Below the pieces are notes generated by a model. That model was not told the origin of the DNA, searched no databases, and was given only the letters and a program-made list of their open reading frames with translations. 45,140 nt of DNA from Marinibacterium sp. (GTDB lineage Bacteria; Pseudomonadota; Alphaproteobacteria; Rhodobacterales; Rhodobacteraceae), in the NCBI GenBank assembly GCA_017643305.1, contig JAEPNQ010000022.1, positions 1 through 45,140 on the forward strand, read 5' to 3'. The position numbers were made by a program, and so were the translations under genes. Shown here one piece after another: positions 1 to 8,569 of this stretch; the stretch's first letter is position 1, and every line of letters begins with the position of its first letter.

Positions 1-1
1 G

Positions 2-751
2 ATCGATGGTGCGCCAATGGTGACCGAGGTTGCGGCTCCGGCGCATATGGAAAATGTCGATACCATTTATTCTGGCTGGCGGTTTCGGTCCGTGGAAACC
101 CAGGCACTGGAAACCGATGATTTCGACAATCCGGCCTTTGTTTTTGTCGACCAGGCTCTGGACAATTGGGAAAAAGTGGAAGGCTCCGAGGGCAAGTCCT
201 GCGCATCCTGCCATGAAAATGTCGAGGACTTCGCAGGTCTGCGCTCCACGCTTCCGCGCGTCGAGGACGGCCAGCTGGTCACCATGGAAAACCTGATCAA
301 CGACTGCCGCACTGAACGCATGGGTGCGGAAGCTTGGAAATGGTCCAAGGGCAACATGACGGCAATGACCGCCCTGATTGGCCTGCAATCCCGTGGGATG
401 CCGATGAACGTGGCCATCGATGGTGAGGCCGCGCCGTTCTGGGAAATGGGCAAAGAGCTCTATTATACCCGCGTCGGCCAGCTCGACATGGCCTGCTCGA
501 ATTGTCATGAAGACAACTATGGCATCATGATCAGGGCCGACCATCTCAGCCAGGGCCAGATCAACGGGTTTCCGACCTACCGTCTGAAGAATGCCAAGCT
601 GAATTCCATCCATGCGCGGTTCAAGGGCTGCATGAAGAACATCCGCGCGGTCCCATTCAAGGAAGGCGGCGAAGAGTTCAAGGCACTCGAACTGTATCTG
701 GCCTCCCGTGGTCAGGGACTGTCGGTCGAAACACCATCTGTCCGCAACTGA
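2..751 (+). CDS. soxA: SoxA, diheme cytochrome c of the SoxAX complex (5' end cut by window)
   Basis: The reading frame is open from base 2, so the start and signal peptide lie outside the window. SoxA is the catalytic subunit of periplasmic SoxAX, which oxidatively couples thiosulfate to the SoxY cysteine. Counting from the Met at base 17, there are two CxxCH heme motifs, CASCH (62-66) and CSNCH (160-164). Cys97 in INDCRTERM fits the axial thiolate of heme 1. Cys205 in RFKGCMKN fits the modified, persulfide-type cysteine ligand of the active-site heme. Both hemes are therefore present, so this is the diheme type (Paracoccus/Rhodovulum) rather than the monoheme type. A hairpin follows directly and soxB is next. 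SoxX, SoxY and SoxZ are expected upstream. Confidence 0.96.
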   Translation: MDGAPMVTEVAAPAHMENVDTIYSGWRFRSVETQALETDDFDNPAFVFVDQALDNWEKVEGSEGKSCASCHENVEDFAGLRSTLPRVEDGQLVTMENLINDCRTERMGAEAWKWSKGNMTAMTALIGLQSRGMPMNVAIDGEAAPFWEMGKELYYTRVGQLDMACSNCHEDNYGIMIRADHLSQGQINGFPTYRLKNAKLNSIHARFKGCMKNIRAVPFKEGGEEFKALELYLASRGQGLSVETPSVRN

Positions 752-756
752 ACCTG

Positions 757-791
757 AAAGAGGCCCGGTCCCTTGGAGACGGGCCTCTTTT
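757..791 (+). terminator. Hairpin between soxA and soxB
   Basis: A perfect 11-bp GC-rich inverted repeat (aaagaggcccg at 757-767, cgggcctcttt at 780-790) sits 5 bases after the soxA stop, with a 12-base loop and a short T run. It resembles an intrinsic terminator but lies inside the sox gene order, so it may attenuate transcription or stabilise the soxA mRNA end. The stretch after it (about 800-836) is AT-rich and could hold a secondary promoter for soxB; no promoter boxes are assigned. Confidence 0.7.
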
Positions 792-836
792 ACGTCGAAA
801 CAAATTCAATAAAATGAATACGTTGAAAGGGCAAAC

Positions 837-2534
837 ATGATCTCTCGGCGCGACTTTCTGCAGGTAGGCATGGCGGCTTCGGCCCTTGTTGGCGCATCCG
901 GCTTCGGCAACTGGGCCAAACTGGCCGCGCAACAGGCGCTGACTCAGGACCAGTTGCTGCAATTCGATACGTTTGGGAACGTGTCGCTGATCCATATCAC
1001 CGACATTCATGCCCAAATGAAGCCCATCTTTTTCCGGGAACCTTCGGTCAACCTGGGTGTCGGCGACAACGAGGGTGCAGTCCCGCACATCACCGGGGCC
1101 GATTTCCGCAAGGCGTATGGCATCGCGGATGGCTCGCCGTCGCACTATGCGCTCTCCTCCGGCGATTTCGCGTCGCTCGCGCAAGGCTATGGCCGTGTTG
1201 GCGGGTTGGATAGGGTCGCCACCGTGATCAACGCTATCCGCGCTGACCGGCCTGATGCGATCCTATTGGACGGCGGTGACACTTGGCATGGGTCCTACAC
1301 CTGTTACCAGACTGCAGGTCAGGACATGGTCAATGTGATGAACGCGCTGAAGCCTGACGCTATGACCTTCCACTGGGAATTCACGCTGGGCTCCGACCGG
1401 ATTGCCGAATTGGTGGAAAACCTGCCTTTCGCCGCCCTGGGCCAGAACATTTTTGACGCCGAATGGGACGAACCCACCGACCTGTTCCCACCCTACACAT
1501 TCTTTGAACGGGGCGGCACCAAGATCGCCGTGATCGGTCAGGCCTTCCCGTACATGCCAATCGCAAACCCCGGGTGGTTATTCCCCGAATACTCCTTCGG
1601 GATCCGCGACGAAAATATGCAGGCCATGGTGGACGAAGTTCGAAACCAAGGCGCCGAATGCGTCGTGGTATTGAGCCATAATGGCTTTGATGTGGACAAG
1701 AAGATGGCCAGCATCGTGTCTGGTATCGACGTGATCTTGTCGGGCCATACGCATGACGCTTTGCCAGAACCCGTGTTGGTCGGCCAGACCATCATCCTAC
1801 CCTCGGGGTCCAACGGCAAGTTCGTCAGCCGGGTTGACCTGGACATCCGCGATGGCCGGATGATGGGCTATAAAACCAAGCTGATCCCGATCTTCTCCGA
1901 CGTGATTGAACCGGATCCGGAGGTTGCAGCGGTCATCAACGCTGAACGGGCTCCCCATGAGGCAGCCATGGCCGAGGTCATTGGCCAGACTGATTCACTG
2001 CTCTATCGTCGTGGAAACTTTAACGGCACATGGGATGACCTGATCTGCGATGCGCTGTTATCTGAGCGTGATGCAGAGATCGCGCTGAGCCCGGGAGTGC
2101 GCTGGGGACCGTCTCTGATACCTGGTCAGGACATCACGCGTGAAGACATCTGGAATGTCACCTCCATGACTTATGGTCGGGCCTATCGTACCGAAATGTC
2201 GGGTGAATTTCTAAAGGTCGTGTTGGAAGATGTAGCCGACAACATCTTCAACCCGGACCCGTATTACCAGCAGGGCGGCGATATGGTCCGCACCGGCGGA
2301 CTGGGGTACCGTATCGATGTCAGCAAACCTCAGGGTTCGCGCATTTCCAACATGACCCTGCTCCGCACAGGTGAACCGATTGATCCGGCCCGCAACTATG
2401 TGGTCTCCGGTTGGGCCAGCGTAAACGAAGGCACTGAGGGCCCACAGATTTGGGACGTGGTTGAAAACCACATTCGCAAGCAAGGCACGGTTGCCGTTGC
2501 CCCCAACAACAGCGTCGACGTCGTCGGCGTCTAA
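837..2534 (+). CDS. soxB: SoxB, di-manganese thiosulfohydrolase
   Basis: SoxB hydrolyses SoxYZ-bound cysteine S-thiosulfonate in the periplasm and releases sulfate. The N-terminus is a Tat signal (SRRDFLQ, then a hydrophobic stretch to about residue 32), consistent with export of a folded metalloenzyme. The calcineurin-type phosphoesterase domain shows the metal motifs TDIH (D56, H58), GGDTWHGS (D148), FHWEFTLG (H179, where 5'-nucleotidases have the Asn of GNHE), LSHNG (H281) and GHTHD (303-307). A 5'-nucleotidase C-terminal-type domain fills the second half. Length 565 aa is normal. GAAAGG lies 6 bases before the ATG. An 18-base gap separates it from soxC. Confidence 0.97.
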   Translation: MISRRDFLQVGMAASALVGASGFGNWAKLAAQQALTQDQLLQFDTFGNVSLIHITDIHAQMKPIFFREPSVNLGVGDNEGAVPHITGADFRKAYGIADGSPSHYALSSGDFASLAQGYGRVGGLDRVATVINAIRADRPDAILLDGGDTWHGSYTCYQTAGQDMVNVMNALKPDAMTFHWEFTLGSDRIAELVENLPFAALGQNIFDAEWDEPTDLFPPYTFFERGGTKIAVIGQAFPYMPIANPGWLFPEYSFGIRDENMQAMVDEVRNQGAECVVVLSHNGFDVDKKMASIVSGIDVILSGHTHDALPEPVLVGQTIILPSGSNGKFVSRVDLDIRDGRMMGYKTKLIPIFSDVIEPDPEVAAVINAERAPHEAAMAEVIGQTDSLLYRRGNFNGTWDDLICDALLSERDAEIALSPGVRWGPSLIPGQDITREDIWNVTSMTYGRAYRTEMSGEFLKVVLEDVADNIFNPDPYYQQGGDMVRTGGLGYRIDVSKPQGSRISNMTLLRTGEPIDPARNYVVSGWASVNEGTEGPQIWDVVENHIRKQGTVAVAPNNSVDVVGV

Positions 2535-2552
2535 CGAACGGAGATTTCCCAT

Positions 2553-3815
2553 ATGAGCGATCTCAAAACCCCCTCCCGCCGCGCCTTCCTGCGTGGCAGT
2601 GCGGCTGTTGTCGCAGGCTCAGCCGCCGGTGCAGCGGCAGCCGGCGCGCCAGATCCGCTGATCACGGAGCTACAGGATTGGGCCTCTTCCACTGGCGTGG
2701 GTGTTGATGCGACCCCCTACGGGTTGCCCATCGAGTTTGAAAACGATGTGATCCGGCGCAACGTGCCGTGGCTCACGGCGGACCCTATCAGTTCGATCAA
2801 CTTCACTCCGATCCACGCGCTCGACGGTACCATCACGCCGCAAGGCTGTGCTTTCGAGCGCCACCATTCCGGTGCAATCGAGCTGCGCAAGGAAGACTAT
2901 CGGCTGATGATCAACGGGCTGGTCGATACGCCACTGGTGTTCAGCTACGCCGATCTGGAACGCTTCCCGCGTGAAAACCACGTCTATTTCTGCGAATGTG
3001 CGGCGAACACCGGCATGGAATGGGCTGGCGCGCAGTTGAACGGTGTGCAGTTCACCCACGGAATGATCCACAACATGGAATACACCGGCGTGCCGCTGCG
3101 CACCCTGTTGGCCGAGGCCGGGGCAGACATGTCCGCAGACAAGTGGGTTTTCGTCGAGGGCGCTGATGCGTCCTCCAACGGTCGGTCCATACCTATGGAA
3201 AAGGCTATCGATGACGTGCTGGTTGCCTTCAAGGCCAATGGCGAAGCGCTGCGGATGGAGCATGGCTATCCCGTCCGACTGGTCGTGCCTGGCTGGGAAG
3301 GCAACATGTGGGTCAAGTGGCTGCGCCGGATCGAGATCATGGATGGCCCCGTCGAAAGCCGTGAAGAAACTTCCAAATACACCGATGTGCTGGAAGACGG
3401 TACCGCGCGGAAATGGACCTGGGTGATGGATGCGAAATCCGTTATCACCTCACCCAGCCCGCAAATGCCGATTGCCCATGGTCCGGGCCCGATGGTGATT
3501 TCGGGACTGGCCTGGTCCGGTCACGGCCAGATTACCCGTGTGGATGTGTCCAAGGATGGCGGGATCACTTGGGAAACCGCACGTTTGGGCAAACAGGGCG
3601 ACACCAAGGCCCTGACCCGGTTCTACCTGGACACCGAATGGGACGGCTCGGAAATGCTGCTCCAGGCCCGGGCGATGGACGAAACCGGATACGTTCAGCC
3701 AACCAAGGCCCAGCTCCGCGAACTGCGCGGAGAAAATTCCATTTATCACAACAACTGTATCCAGACCTGGTATGTGAACGCGCAGGGGATCGCCGAAAAT
3801 GTCGAAGTCTCTTAA
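2553..3815 (+). CDS. soxC: SoxC, molybdenum subunit of sulfane dehydrogenase
   Basis: SoxC is the sulfite-oxidase-fold molybdopterin subunit of SoxCD, which takes six electrons from the sulfane sulfur left on SoxYZ after the first SoxB step. A Tat motif (SRRAFLRG, residues 8-15) is followed by an Ala-rich hydrophobic region, as expected for a Mo-cofactor protein. The Mo-ligand cysteine is most likely C149 within CECAANTG (residues 147-154), a characteristic SoxC variant of the sulfite oxidase motif. The C-terminal part is the dimerisation (Mo-co dimer) domain. CGGAGA lies upstream of the ATG. The 3' end overlaps soxD by 17 bases, suggesting translational coupling of the two subunits. Confidence 0.96.
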   Translation: MSDLKTPSRRAFLRGSAAVVAGSAAGAAAAGAPDPLITELQDWASSTGVGVDATPYGLPIEFENDVIRRNVPWLTADPISSINFTPIHALDGTITPQGCAFERHHSGAIELRKEDYRLMINGLVDTPLVFSYADLERFPRENHVYFCECAANTGMEWAGAQLNGVQFTHGMIHNMEYTGVPLRTLLAEAGADMSADKWVFVEGADASSNGRSIPMEKAIDDVLVAFKANGEALRMEHGYPVRLVVPGWEGNMWVKWLRRIEIMDGPVESREETSKYTDVLEDGTARKWTWVMDAKSVITSPSPQMPIAHGPGPMVISGLAWSGHGQITRVDVSKDGGITWETARLGKQGDTKALTRFYLDTEWDGSEMLLQARAMDETGYVQPTKAQLRELRGENSIYHNNCIQTWYVNAQGIAENVEVS

Positions 3816-5088
3816 TTCTATCCTGATCCCCGCCCTCGGTGGCACGGCTCTGTTTCTTGGCGCGGCCTATGGGTTTGCGTCCCGGGATTACGGACAAGAA
3901 CGGATCAGCCTGCTCGAAGACCGGGTGGTACAGGTCGAAGGCCACGTTGAAACGGCCAAATCGGCCGCCAAGGCGGAAACTGCCCGCGCGTCCGAGCTTG
4001 AAGCCAAGAGCGTCGGATTGGAAGCGGAGGTCGCCGAATTGACCGCCGCTGTGGCCGTCGCACGGTCGTCCGGCGGATCACTTACACAGGGCGCACCGCA
4101 ATTTTCCGGCAAGTTGGGCCTCGGCCGTGAAGCCCATATCGAAGAAATCGCCGCCTGGGATGTTGATATAGTCCCGGGTGGGATTGGCCTGCCCGAAGGG
4201 CGGGGCGATGCTTATACCGGGGAAGAAGTATTCGCCGAACATTGCGCCGCCTGCCATGGTGATTTCGCAGAGGGCGTGGGCAATTGGCCGGTTCTGGCGG
4301 GCGGGTTTGACACACTGGCTGACAAAGACCCGGTCAAGACTGTTGGTTCCTATTGGCCGTACCTGTCGACGGTCTGGGATTACGTCAACCGATCCATGCC
4401 CTTTGGCGCAGCCCAGACGCTCGACCCCGATGACGTCTATGCGATTGTCGCCTACATCCTGTATTCCAATGACCTTGTGGATGACGATTTCGAGCTGAGC
4501 CACGAAAACTTTGCCGAATTCGAAATGTATAACAAGGACGGGTTCATCATCGATGATCGGCCCGAAACTGAATACCCGATCTGGCGGACTGAGGCTTGCA
4601 TGGAAAACTGCAAGGATAGCGTGGAAATTACCATGCGCGCCTCAGTTCTGGATGTGACACCGGAAGAAGAAGGTAACGATCAGGCCGGCGCCACCAAAGC
4701 ATCTGACAGCAATGATAAAGCCGCTGCGCCGGACCCGCAGCCGGAAACTCAGGTCGCAGCCCTGGATCCGGAGATGGTGGCCAAAGGCGAAAAAGTCTTC
4801 AAGAAATGTTCCGCGTGCCACCAGGTTGGTGATCGTGCCAAGAACAAAACTGGCCCTGTCCTGAATGGAATTATGGGTCAGGGTTTTGGTGCGGTTGATG
4901 GGTTCAAGTATTCTAAGGTCTTCAAAGCAGCTGCCGAAGAAGGCCGGGTCTGGGACGCAGCCGGGATGGCGGAATTCCTGGCCAAGCCGAAATCCTACAT
5001 GAAGGGCACAAAGATGGGCTTTGCAGGTCTCAAGAAAGAGGCCGATGTCCAAGCTGTCATTGCATACCTTCAGTCGTTTGGCGGTTGA
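3799..5088 (+). CDS. soxD: SoxD, diheme cytochrome c subunit of sulfane dehydrogenase
   Basis: SoxD receives electrons from SoxC and passes them to small cytochromes. Two heme sites are seen: CAACH (149-153), with a likely Met ligand at M200 in SMPFGAA, and CSACH (337-341), with a likely Met ligand near M402/M406. A cysteine pair (C267, C271) and an acidic, Ala/Pro-rich linker (about 286-322) separate the two cytochrome domains. The N-terminus has a hydrophobic segment (about 8-27) without an obvious cleavage site, then a heptad-rich Glu/Ala/Leu region (about 33-90) that looks like a coiled coil. The protein may thus be membrane-tethered. At 429 aa it is longer than the Paracoccus form as I remember it. 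It starts inside the soxC 3' end. Confidence 0.95.
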   Translation: MSKSLNSILIPALGGTALFLGAAYGFASRDYGQERISLLEDRVVQVEGHVETAKSAAKAETARASELEAKSVGLEAEVAELTAAVAVARSSGGSLTQGAPQFSGKLGLGREAHIEEIAAWDVDIVPGGIGLPEGRGDAYTGEEVFAEHCAACHGDFAEGVGNWPVLAGGFDTLADKDPVKTVGSYWPYLSTVWDYVNRSMPFGAAQTLDPDDVYAIVAYILYSNDLVDDDFELSHENFAEFEMYNKDGFIIDDRPETEYPIWRTEACMENCKDSVEITMRASVLDVTPEEEGNDQAGATKASDSNDKAAAPDPQPETQVAALDPEMVAKGEKVFKKCSACHQVGDRAKNKTGPVLNGIMGQGFGAVDGFKYSKVFKAAAEEGRVWDAAGMAEFLAKPKSYMKGTKMGFAGLKKEADVQAVIAYLQSFGG

Positions 5089-5092
5089 TCTG

Positions 5093-5800
5093 ATGCGCTG
5101 GCGTTTGGTTGTGGCACTGACCGGGGCGTTCGCCGCCTCGACAATTGCGCATGCAGAAAATCTGGGAGATGCCGAAAACGGCAAGCGACTGTATCAGGAA
5201 TGCAGATCCTGTCACGCAATCGGCAGGAATGCCAAGAATAAGGTCGGCCCGCATCTGAACAATCTGTTCGGGCGCAAAGCTGCGTCTGTCGAAGGCTTCA
5301 GATATTCCAAAAGCCTGGAAAGGCAGGCCGCGGGTGGGCTGGAATGGCACATCGATACGCTGCACGCCTTCATCGAAAATCCGACACAGGTGGCGTCAGG
5401 CACGCGGATGCGCTATCGTGGGATGAAAGATCCTCAGGATCGCGCGGACCTGATGGCGTATCTGCGGCAGTTCTCGGACAGCCCGGCCAACATCTCCGAG
5501 GCTGACCCGACCGCCGATGCGGAGGACCACGACCTGTCGCCGGAAATCTTGGCCCTGACGGGGGACCCGGAGTATGGCGAATACCTGAGCGGCGAATGCA
5601 CAACCTGTCACCAGGCCGGGGGTGAGGACCGGGGCATTCCGTCGATTGTGCAATGGCCCGAAGATGTCTTTGTCATCGCCATGCACGCCTACAAGAACAA
5701 GACCCGCGCACATCCCGTCATGCAAATGGTCGCGGGACGCCTTAGCGATGAGGAGATCGCAGCTCTGGCTGCCTATTTCGCCGGGCAGGAGCTTGAATAA
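5093..5800 (+). CDS. soxE: SoxE, diheme cytochrome c, partner of SoxF
   Basis: This is a periplasmic c-type cytochrome with two heme motifs, CRSCH (37-41) and CTTCH (169-173). The first domain resembles the SoxD second heme domain (GRNAKNKVGPHLN versus DRAKNKTGPVLN). In this operon position it is SoxE, the heme subunit that pairs with the SoxF flavoprotein. The frame is open from 5021, but ATG 5093 lies 4 bases after the soxD stop and gives a clean Sec signal peptide (RWRLVVALTG, cleavage after AHA, residue 21), so it is chosen. Mature length is about 214 aa. The ribosome-binding site is weak, fitting coupling to soxD. Confidence 0.9.
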   Translation: MRWRLVVALTGAFAASTIAHAENLGDAENGKRLYQECRSCHAIGRNAKNKVGPHLNNLFGRKAASVEGFRYSKSLERQAAGGLEWHIDTLHAFIENPTQVASGTRMRYRGMKDPQDRADLMAYLRQFSDSPANISEADPTADAEDHDLSPEILALTGDPEYGEYLSGECTTCHQAGGEDRGIPSIVQWPEDVFVIAMHAYKNKTRAHPVMQMVAGRLSDEEIAALAAYFAGQELE

Positions 5801-5825
5801 CCAACTTTAAAAGGGAGGGAATACA

Positions 5826-7091
5826 ATGAAACTGGACAGACGTGCCTTTATGGGTACATCGGCGGCTGTTGCTGCTGCGCTGGCTGCGCCGATGGTTCGA
5901 GCCGCCGGACATGGTAAACCGCGTGTGGTTGTCGTCGGCGGTGGGGCAGGTGGCGCAACTGCGGCACGCTACATCGCAAAGGACAGCAAAGGCGCAGTGG
6001 ATGTGACGCTGATCGAACCGACGCGCACCTACTACACCTGCTTCTTCTCCAACCTGTATCTGGGTGGATTCAAGGAGATCGAAGATATCGGCCACAGCTA
6101 TGGCACTCTGGCGGCCAGCGGCGTGAATGTTGTGCATGACTGGGCTGTCGGCGTGGACCGTGGGGCCAAAACTGTCAGCCTCGCCGGTGGCGCGACACTG
6201 GGCTATGACAAGCTGATCCTGTCGCCAGGCATCGACTTTGTCGATGGCGCTGTGCAGGGCTGGGACCTGAGCGCGCAGAACGCAATGCCCCACGCCTACA
6301 AGGCCGGATCGCAGACCGAATTGCTGAAAGCCCAGCTGATGGCTATGCCCGAAGGTGGCACCTTTGCCATGGTTGCACCGCCAAACCCTTACCGCTGCCC
6401 ACCGGGGCCGTATGAGCGGATCTCGATGATCGCGCATTTCCTGAAGGCCAACAATCCAACCGCCAAGATCATTGTAGCCGACCCCAAGCCGAAGTTTTCG
6501 AAAATGGCTCTGTTCCAGGAAGGCTGGGCTGACCACTACGACGGAATGATCGATTGGATCGGCGAAGAATTCGGCGGTGGTGACGTGTCCGTGGACCCCG
6601 GTGCGATGACCGTGACCATCAGTGGCGAAGAAACCAAGGTCGACGTCTGTAACGTCATCCCCGCGATGAAAGCCGGCCGCATCGCCGACATAGCCGGTGT
6701 GACCGATGGCAAATGGGCTCCGGTCAATGCAGCGGACATGTCCACAAAGGCTGACCCGGATGTCTATGTGCTGGGTGATGCCAGCCAGCAGGGCGACATG
6801 CCGAAGTCCGGCTTCTCGGCCAACAGTCAGGCAAAAGTTTGCGCCAATGCGGTTCGTGGTGCGCTGACCGGGTCGAAGGTATTCCCGGCACGTTTCTCCA
6901 ACACGTGCTGGTCGCTGATCGACACCAATGATGGCGTCAAGGTCGGCGCGACTTATGAGGCGACACCGGAAAAGATCGCCAAGGTCGATGGTTTCATATC
7001 CAAAACTGGCGAAAGTTCGGACGTGCGCAAGGCCACGTACGAAGAATCCGAAGGCTGGTATGCGGGCATCACAGAGGACATGTTCGGCTAA
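5826..7091 (+). CDS. soxF: SoxF, flavoprotein subunit of flavocytochrome c sulfide dehydrogenase type
   Basis: This is an FAD-dependent periplasmic oxidoreductase of the flavocytochrome c-sulfide dehydrogenase family. A Tat signal (LDRRAFMG, residues 3-10) precedes the dinucleotide fold VVVVGGGAGG (34-43). Two cysteines match the redox-active pair of the family: C191 in NPYRCPPGPYER and C361 in NTCWS; C72 (YYTCFFSN) is also conserved-looking. VLGDAS (315-320) fits the second FAD-contact motif. The C-terminus matches the FCSD flavin-binding tail. A strong AAAAGGGAGGG site precedes the ATG. In other Sox systems SoxF is reported to stimulate or reactivate the pathway rather than being essential. 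It is the last sox gene here; no soxG or soxH follows. Confidence 0.95.
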   Translation: MKLDRRAFMGTSAAVAAALAAPMVRAAGHGKPRVVVVGGGAGGATAARYIAKDSKGAVDVTLIEPTRTYYTCFFSNLYLGGFKEIEDIGHSYGTLAASGVNVVHDWAVGVDRGAKTVSLAGGATLGYDKLILSPGIDFVDGAVQGWDLSAQNAMPHAYKAGSQTELLKAQLMAMPEGGTFAMVAPPNPYRCPPGPYERISMIAHFLKANNPTAKIIVADPKPKFSKMALFQEGWADHYDGMIDWIGEEFGGGDVSVDPGAMTVTISGEETKVDVCNVIPAMKAGRIADIAGVTDGKWAPVNAADMSTKADPDVYVLGDASQQGDMPKSGFSANSQAKVCANAVRGALTGSKVFPARFSNTCWSLIDTNDGVKVGATYEATPEKIAKVDGFISKTGESSDVRKATYEESEGWYAGITEDMFG

Positions 7092-7102
7092 ATCACATAT
7101 AG

Positions 7103-7127
7103 GAAAGGCGCATCTTGCGCCTTTCTT
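7103..7127 (+). terminator. Rho-independent terminator after soxF
   Basis: A perfect 10-bp inverted repeat (gaaaggcgca 7103-7112, tgcgcctttc 7116-7125) with a 3-base loop starts 11 bases after the soxF stop and ends in T residues. It also lies just downstream of tspO on the opposite strand, so it may serve both convergent units. Confidence 0.85.
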
Positions 7128-7144
7128 GCCCCTTTGGGCTTCTT

Positions 7145-7612
7145 TCATTTCAGGATCAGGATCGCCGCATTTAACGCAGTGGCAAATGCTACCCAGGCGG
7201 CATAAGGCATAAACATCCAGGCAGACAGGCGGTCCAGGCGCCAGGCGCGCGCGAGAAAGCCCAGGATCGCGGCCAGCAGAGCCAGTATGACCAGCAATGC
7301 AACGCCCACCTGTTGCAGGGTGAAAAACGCGGGCGACCACAGAAAATTCAAAACGAGCTGTGCCCACCAAAAGTTGCTGAGTGTTCTGTCACCGCTGCGC
7401 CACGCCCGCCATCCGGTGATTGCGATCAAAACGTAAAGAACCGACCAGACTGGCCCGAACACCCAGTTCGGTGGGTTGAAGACTGGCTTGTTCAGCGCGG
7501 CGTACCATGCGCCCGGCGCCGTAAGGTAACCGATGGTCAACCCACCGCCCAGCACGAGCAGGAGAAACAGAGCGAGGCGCAACCGGTCCGGGGCGCGGGA
7601 TGGGGTTTGCAT
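7145..7612 (-). CDS. tspO: TspO/MBR family membrane protein
   Basis: This is a five-helix outer-membrane or membrane translocator-type protein of 155 aa. Family signatures are visible: LTAPGAWYAALNKPVFNPPN after helix 1, VWSVLYVLIAITGW, the WAQLVLNFLWSPAFF helix, and PYAAWVAFATALN in the last helix. In Rhodobacter, TspO binds tetrapyrroles and affects photosynthesis gene expression. Its role here is unknown because no pigment genes are visible. AAAGG lies upstream of the ATG at 7612. It converges on the sox operon and is divergent from the small membrane protein at 7733. Confidence 0.93.
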   Translation of the reverse strand: MQTPSRAPDRLRLALFLLLVLGGGLTIGYLTAPGAWYAALNKPVFNPPNWVFGPVWSVLYVLIAITGWRAWRSGDRTLSNFWWAQLVLNFLWSPAFFTLQQVGVALLVILALLAAILGFLARAWRLDRLSAWMFMPYAAWVAFATALNAAILILK

Positions 7613-7732
7613 AGCAGGCCCTTTCTTTCCAAGCGACGTAGCGGGGTTTGCCCGCGGGGCCAGTGAAATCTGATGCTGACTGTTTGAGTCTGCCGTCTGG
7701 CCCGCTAGGCTGACGGAAACGGAGGATAAGAT

Positions 7733-7987
7733 TTGGGAATCGGATCAATCATCGCTATGCTGATCGTAGGGGCGGTGGCCGGATGGCTGGCGGGCAATCT
7801 GGTTAAAGGGCAGGGCTTCGGGTTGCTGGGCAATATCGTGATCGGTGTTGTGGGCGCGGTGCTGGCCGGGTTCATCCTACCCGCTTTGGGGTTCGGCGCA
7901 GGGGGCGGCATGATCGCCTCGATCCTGCACGCGACCGTCGGAGCCGTGATATTGCTGGTACTGATCCGGGTCGTGAAACGGGCTTAG
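7733..7987 (+). CDS. GlsB/YeaQ/YmgE family small membrane protein
   Basis: An 84-aa, Gly-rich protein with about three hydrophobic helices (residues 4-20, 27-50, 58-80). The pattern AGWLAGNLVKGQGFGLLGNIVIG is typical of the transglycosylase-associated or stress-response GlsB/YeaQ family, whose biochemical function is not established. The start is TTG at 7733, supported by a strong GGAGGA 6 bases upstream; no ATG fits the conserved N-terminus. It is a single-gene unit with no obvious partner. Confidence 0.88.
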   Translation: MGIGSIIAMLIVGAVAGWLAGNLVKGQGFGLLGNIVIGVVGAVLAGFILPALGFGAGGGMIASILHATVGAVILLVLIRVVKRA

Positions 7988-8569
7988 GATGCAAATACCT
8001 ACCAACCGTCAATTGCGTGTTTCATCCGTCCGGAGGCAAGCGCTGAAAACCCGCCGGGCAGCGCCAGACCGCCTTTAGCACTAAGGCGCGCCATTATGTT
8101 CGACATGCCTTCGGTGTGACGGGCGGGTGCTATGGTGAGGACGACTTTCCGGTCATAAGTTAGATGCATGCTGCTGCTGTATAAGGGCGCTCCACCGAAC
8201 TATCGGCGCTCTCACCCCTGCTTGGGTGCTGCCGGGTTTTGCCGTCGGGTACCTATAATAGGGCAATCAGCGCGGTTAAGTGAAAAGAATGGTGGGCGTA
8301 AAGCTTACCCTATGGCTCGCTTCAATGCTGCAGACTCAAGCCACCGACGAGGGGTGCATGACGCTAAGAAAACATATTTGGCACAACAGTGGTACGATTG
8401 CTGCGTTGTGGGGTAGCCTAAATGGCTCAAAATGCGGGTAAAGTACCGATGTCACGTCCGAGGCGGCATCAAAACCAGGGATTTTGAAGCTAAGTCCGCC
8501 GTCAGAATTGAAAACACTCACTACAACAGCCAAACTCCTCACAACATAGCGTCACTTGGGAAACATTGG
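7988..8569. other. Gene-poor stretch, no recognisable gene
   Basis: About 580 bases between the GlsB-like gene and a broken gene. Short open frames exist (for example 8168-8416) but have odd composition (Cys/Arg/Ser-rich, no domain pattern) and no good ribosome-binding site. No tRNA, terminator or transposase remnant could be recognised. It may be decayed coding DNA. Confidence 0.5.

Noticed and set aside
8168-8416. 82-aa open frame in the gene-poor stretch
   Set aside because: Odd composition, no ribosome-binding site, no family pattern.
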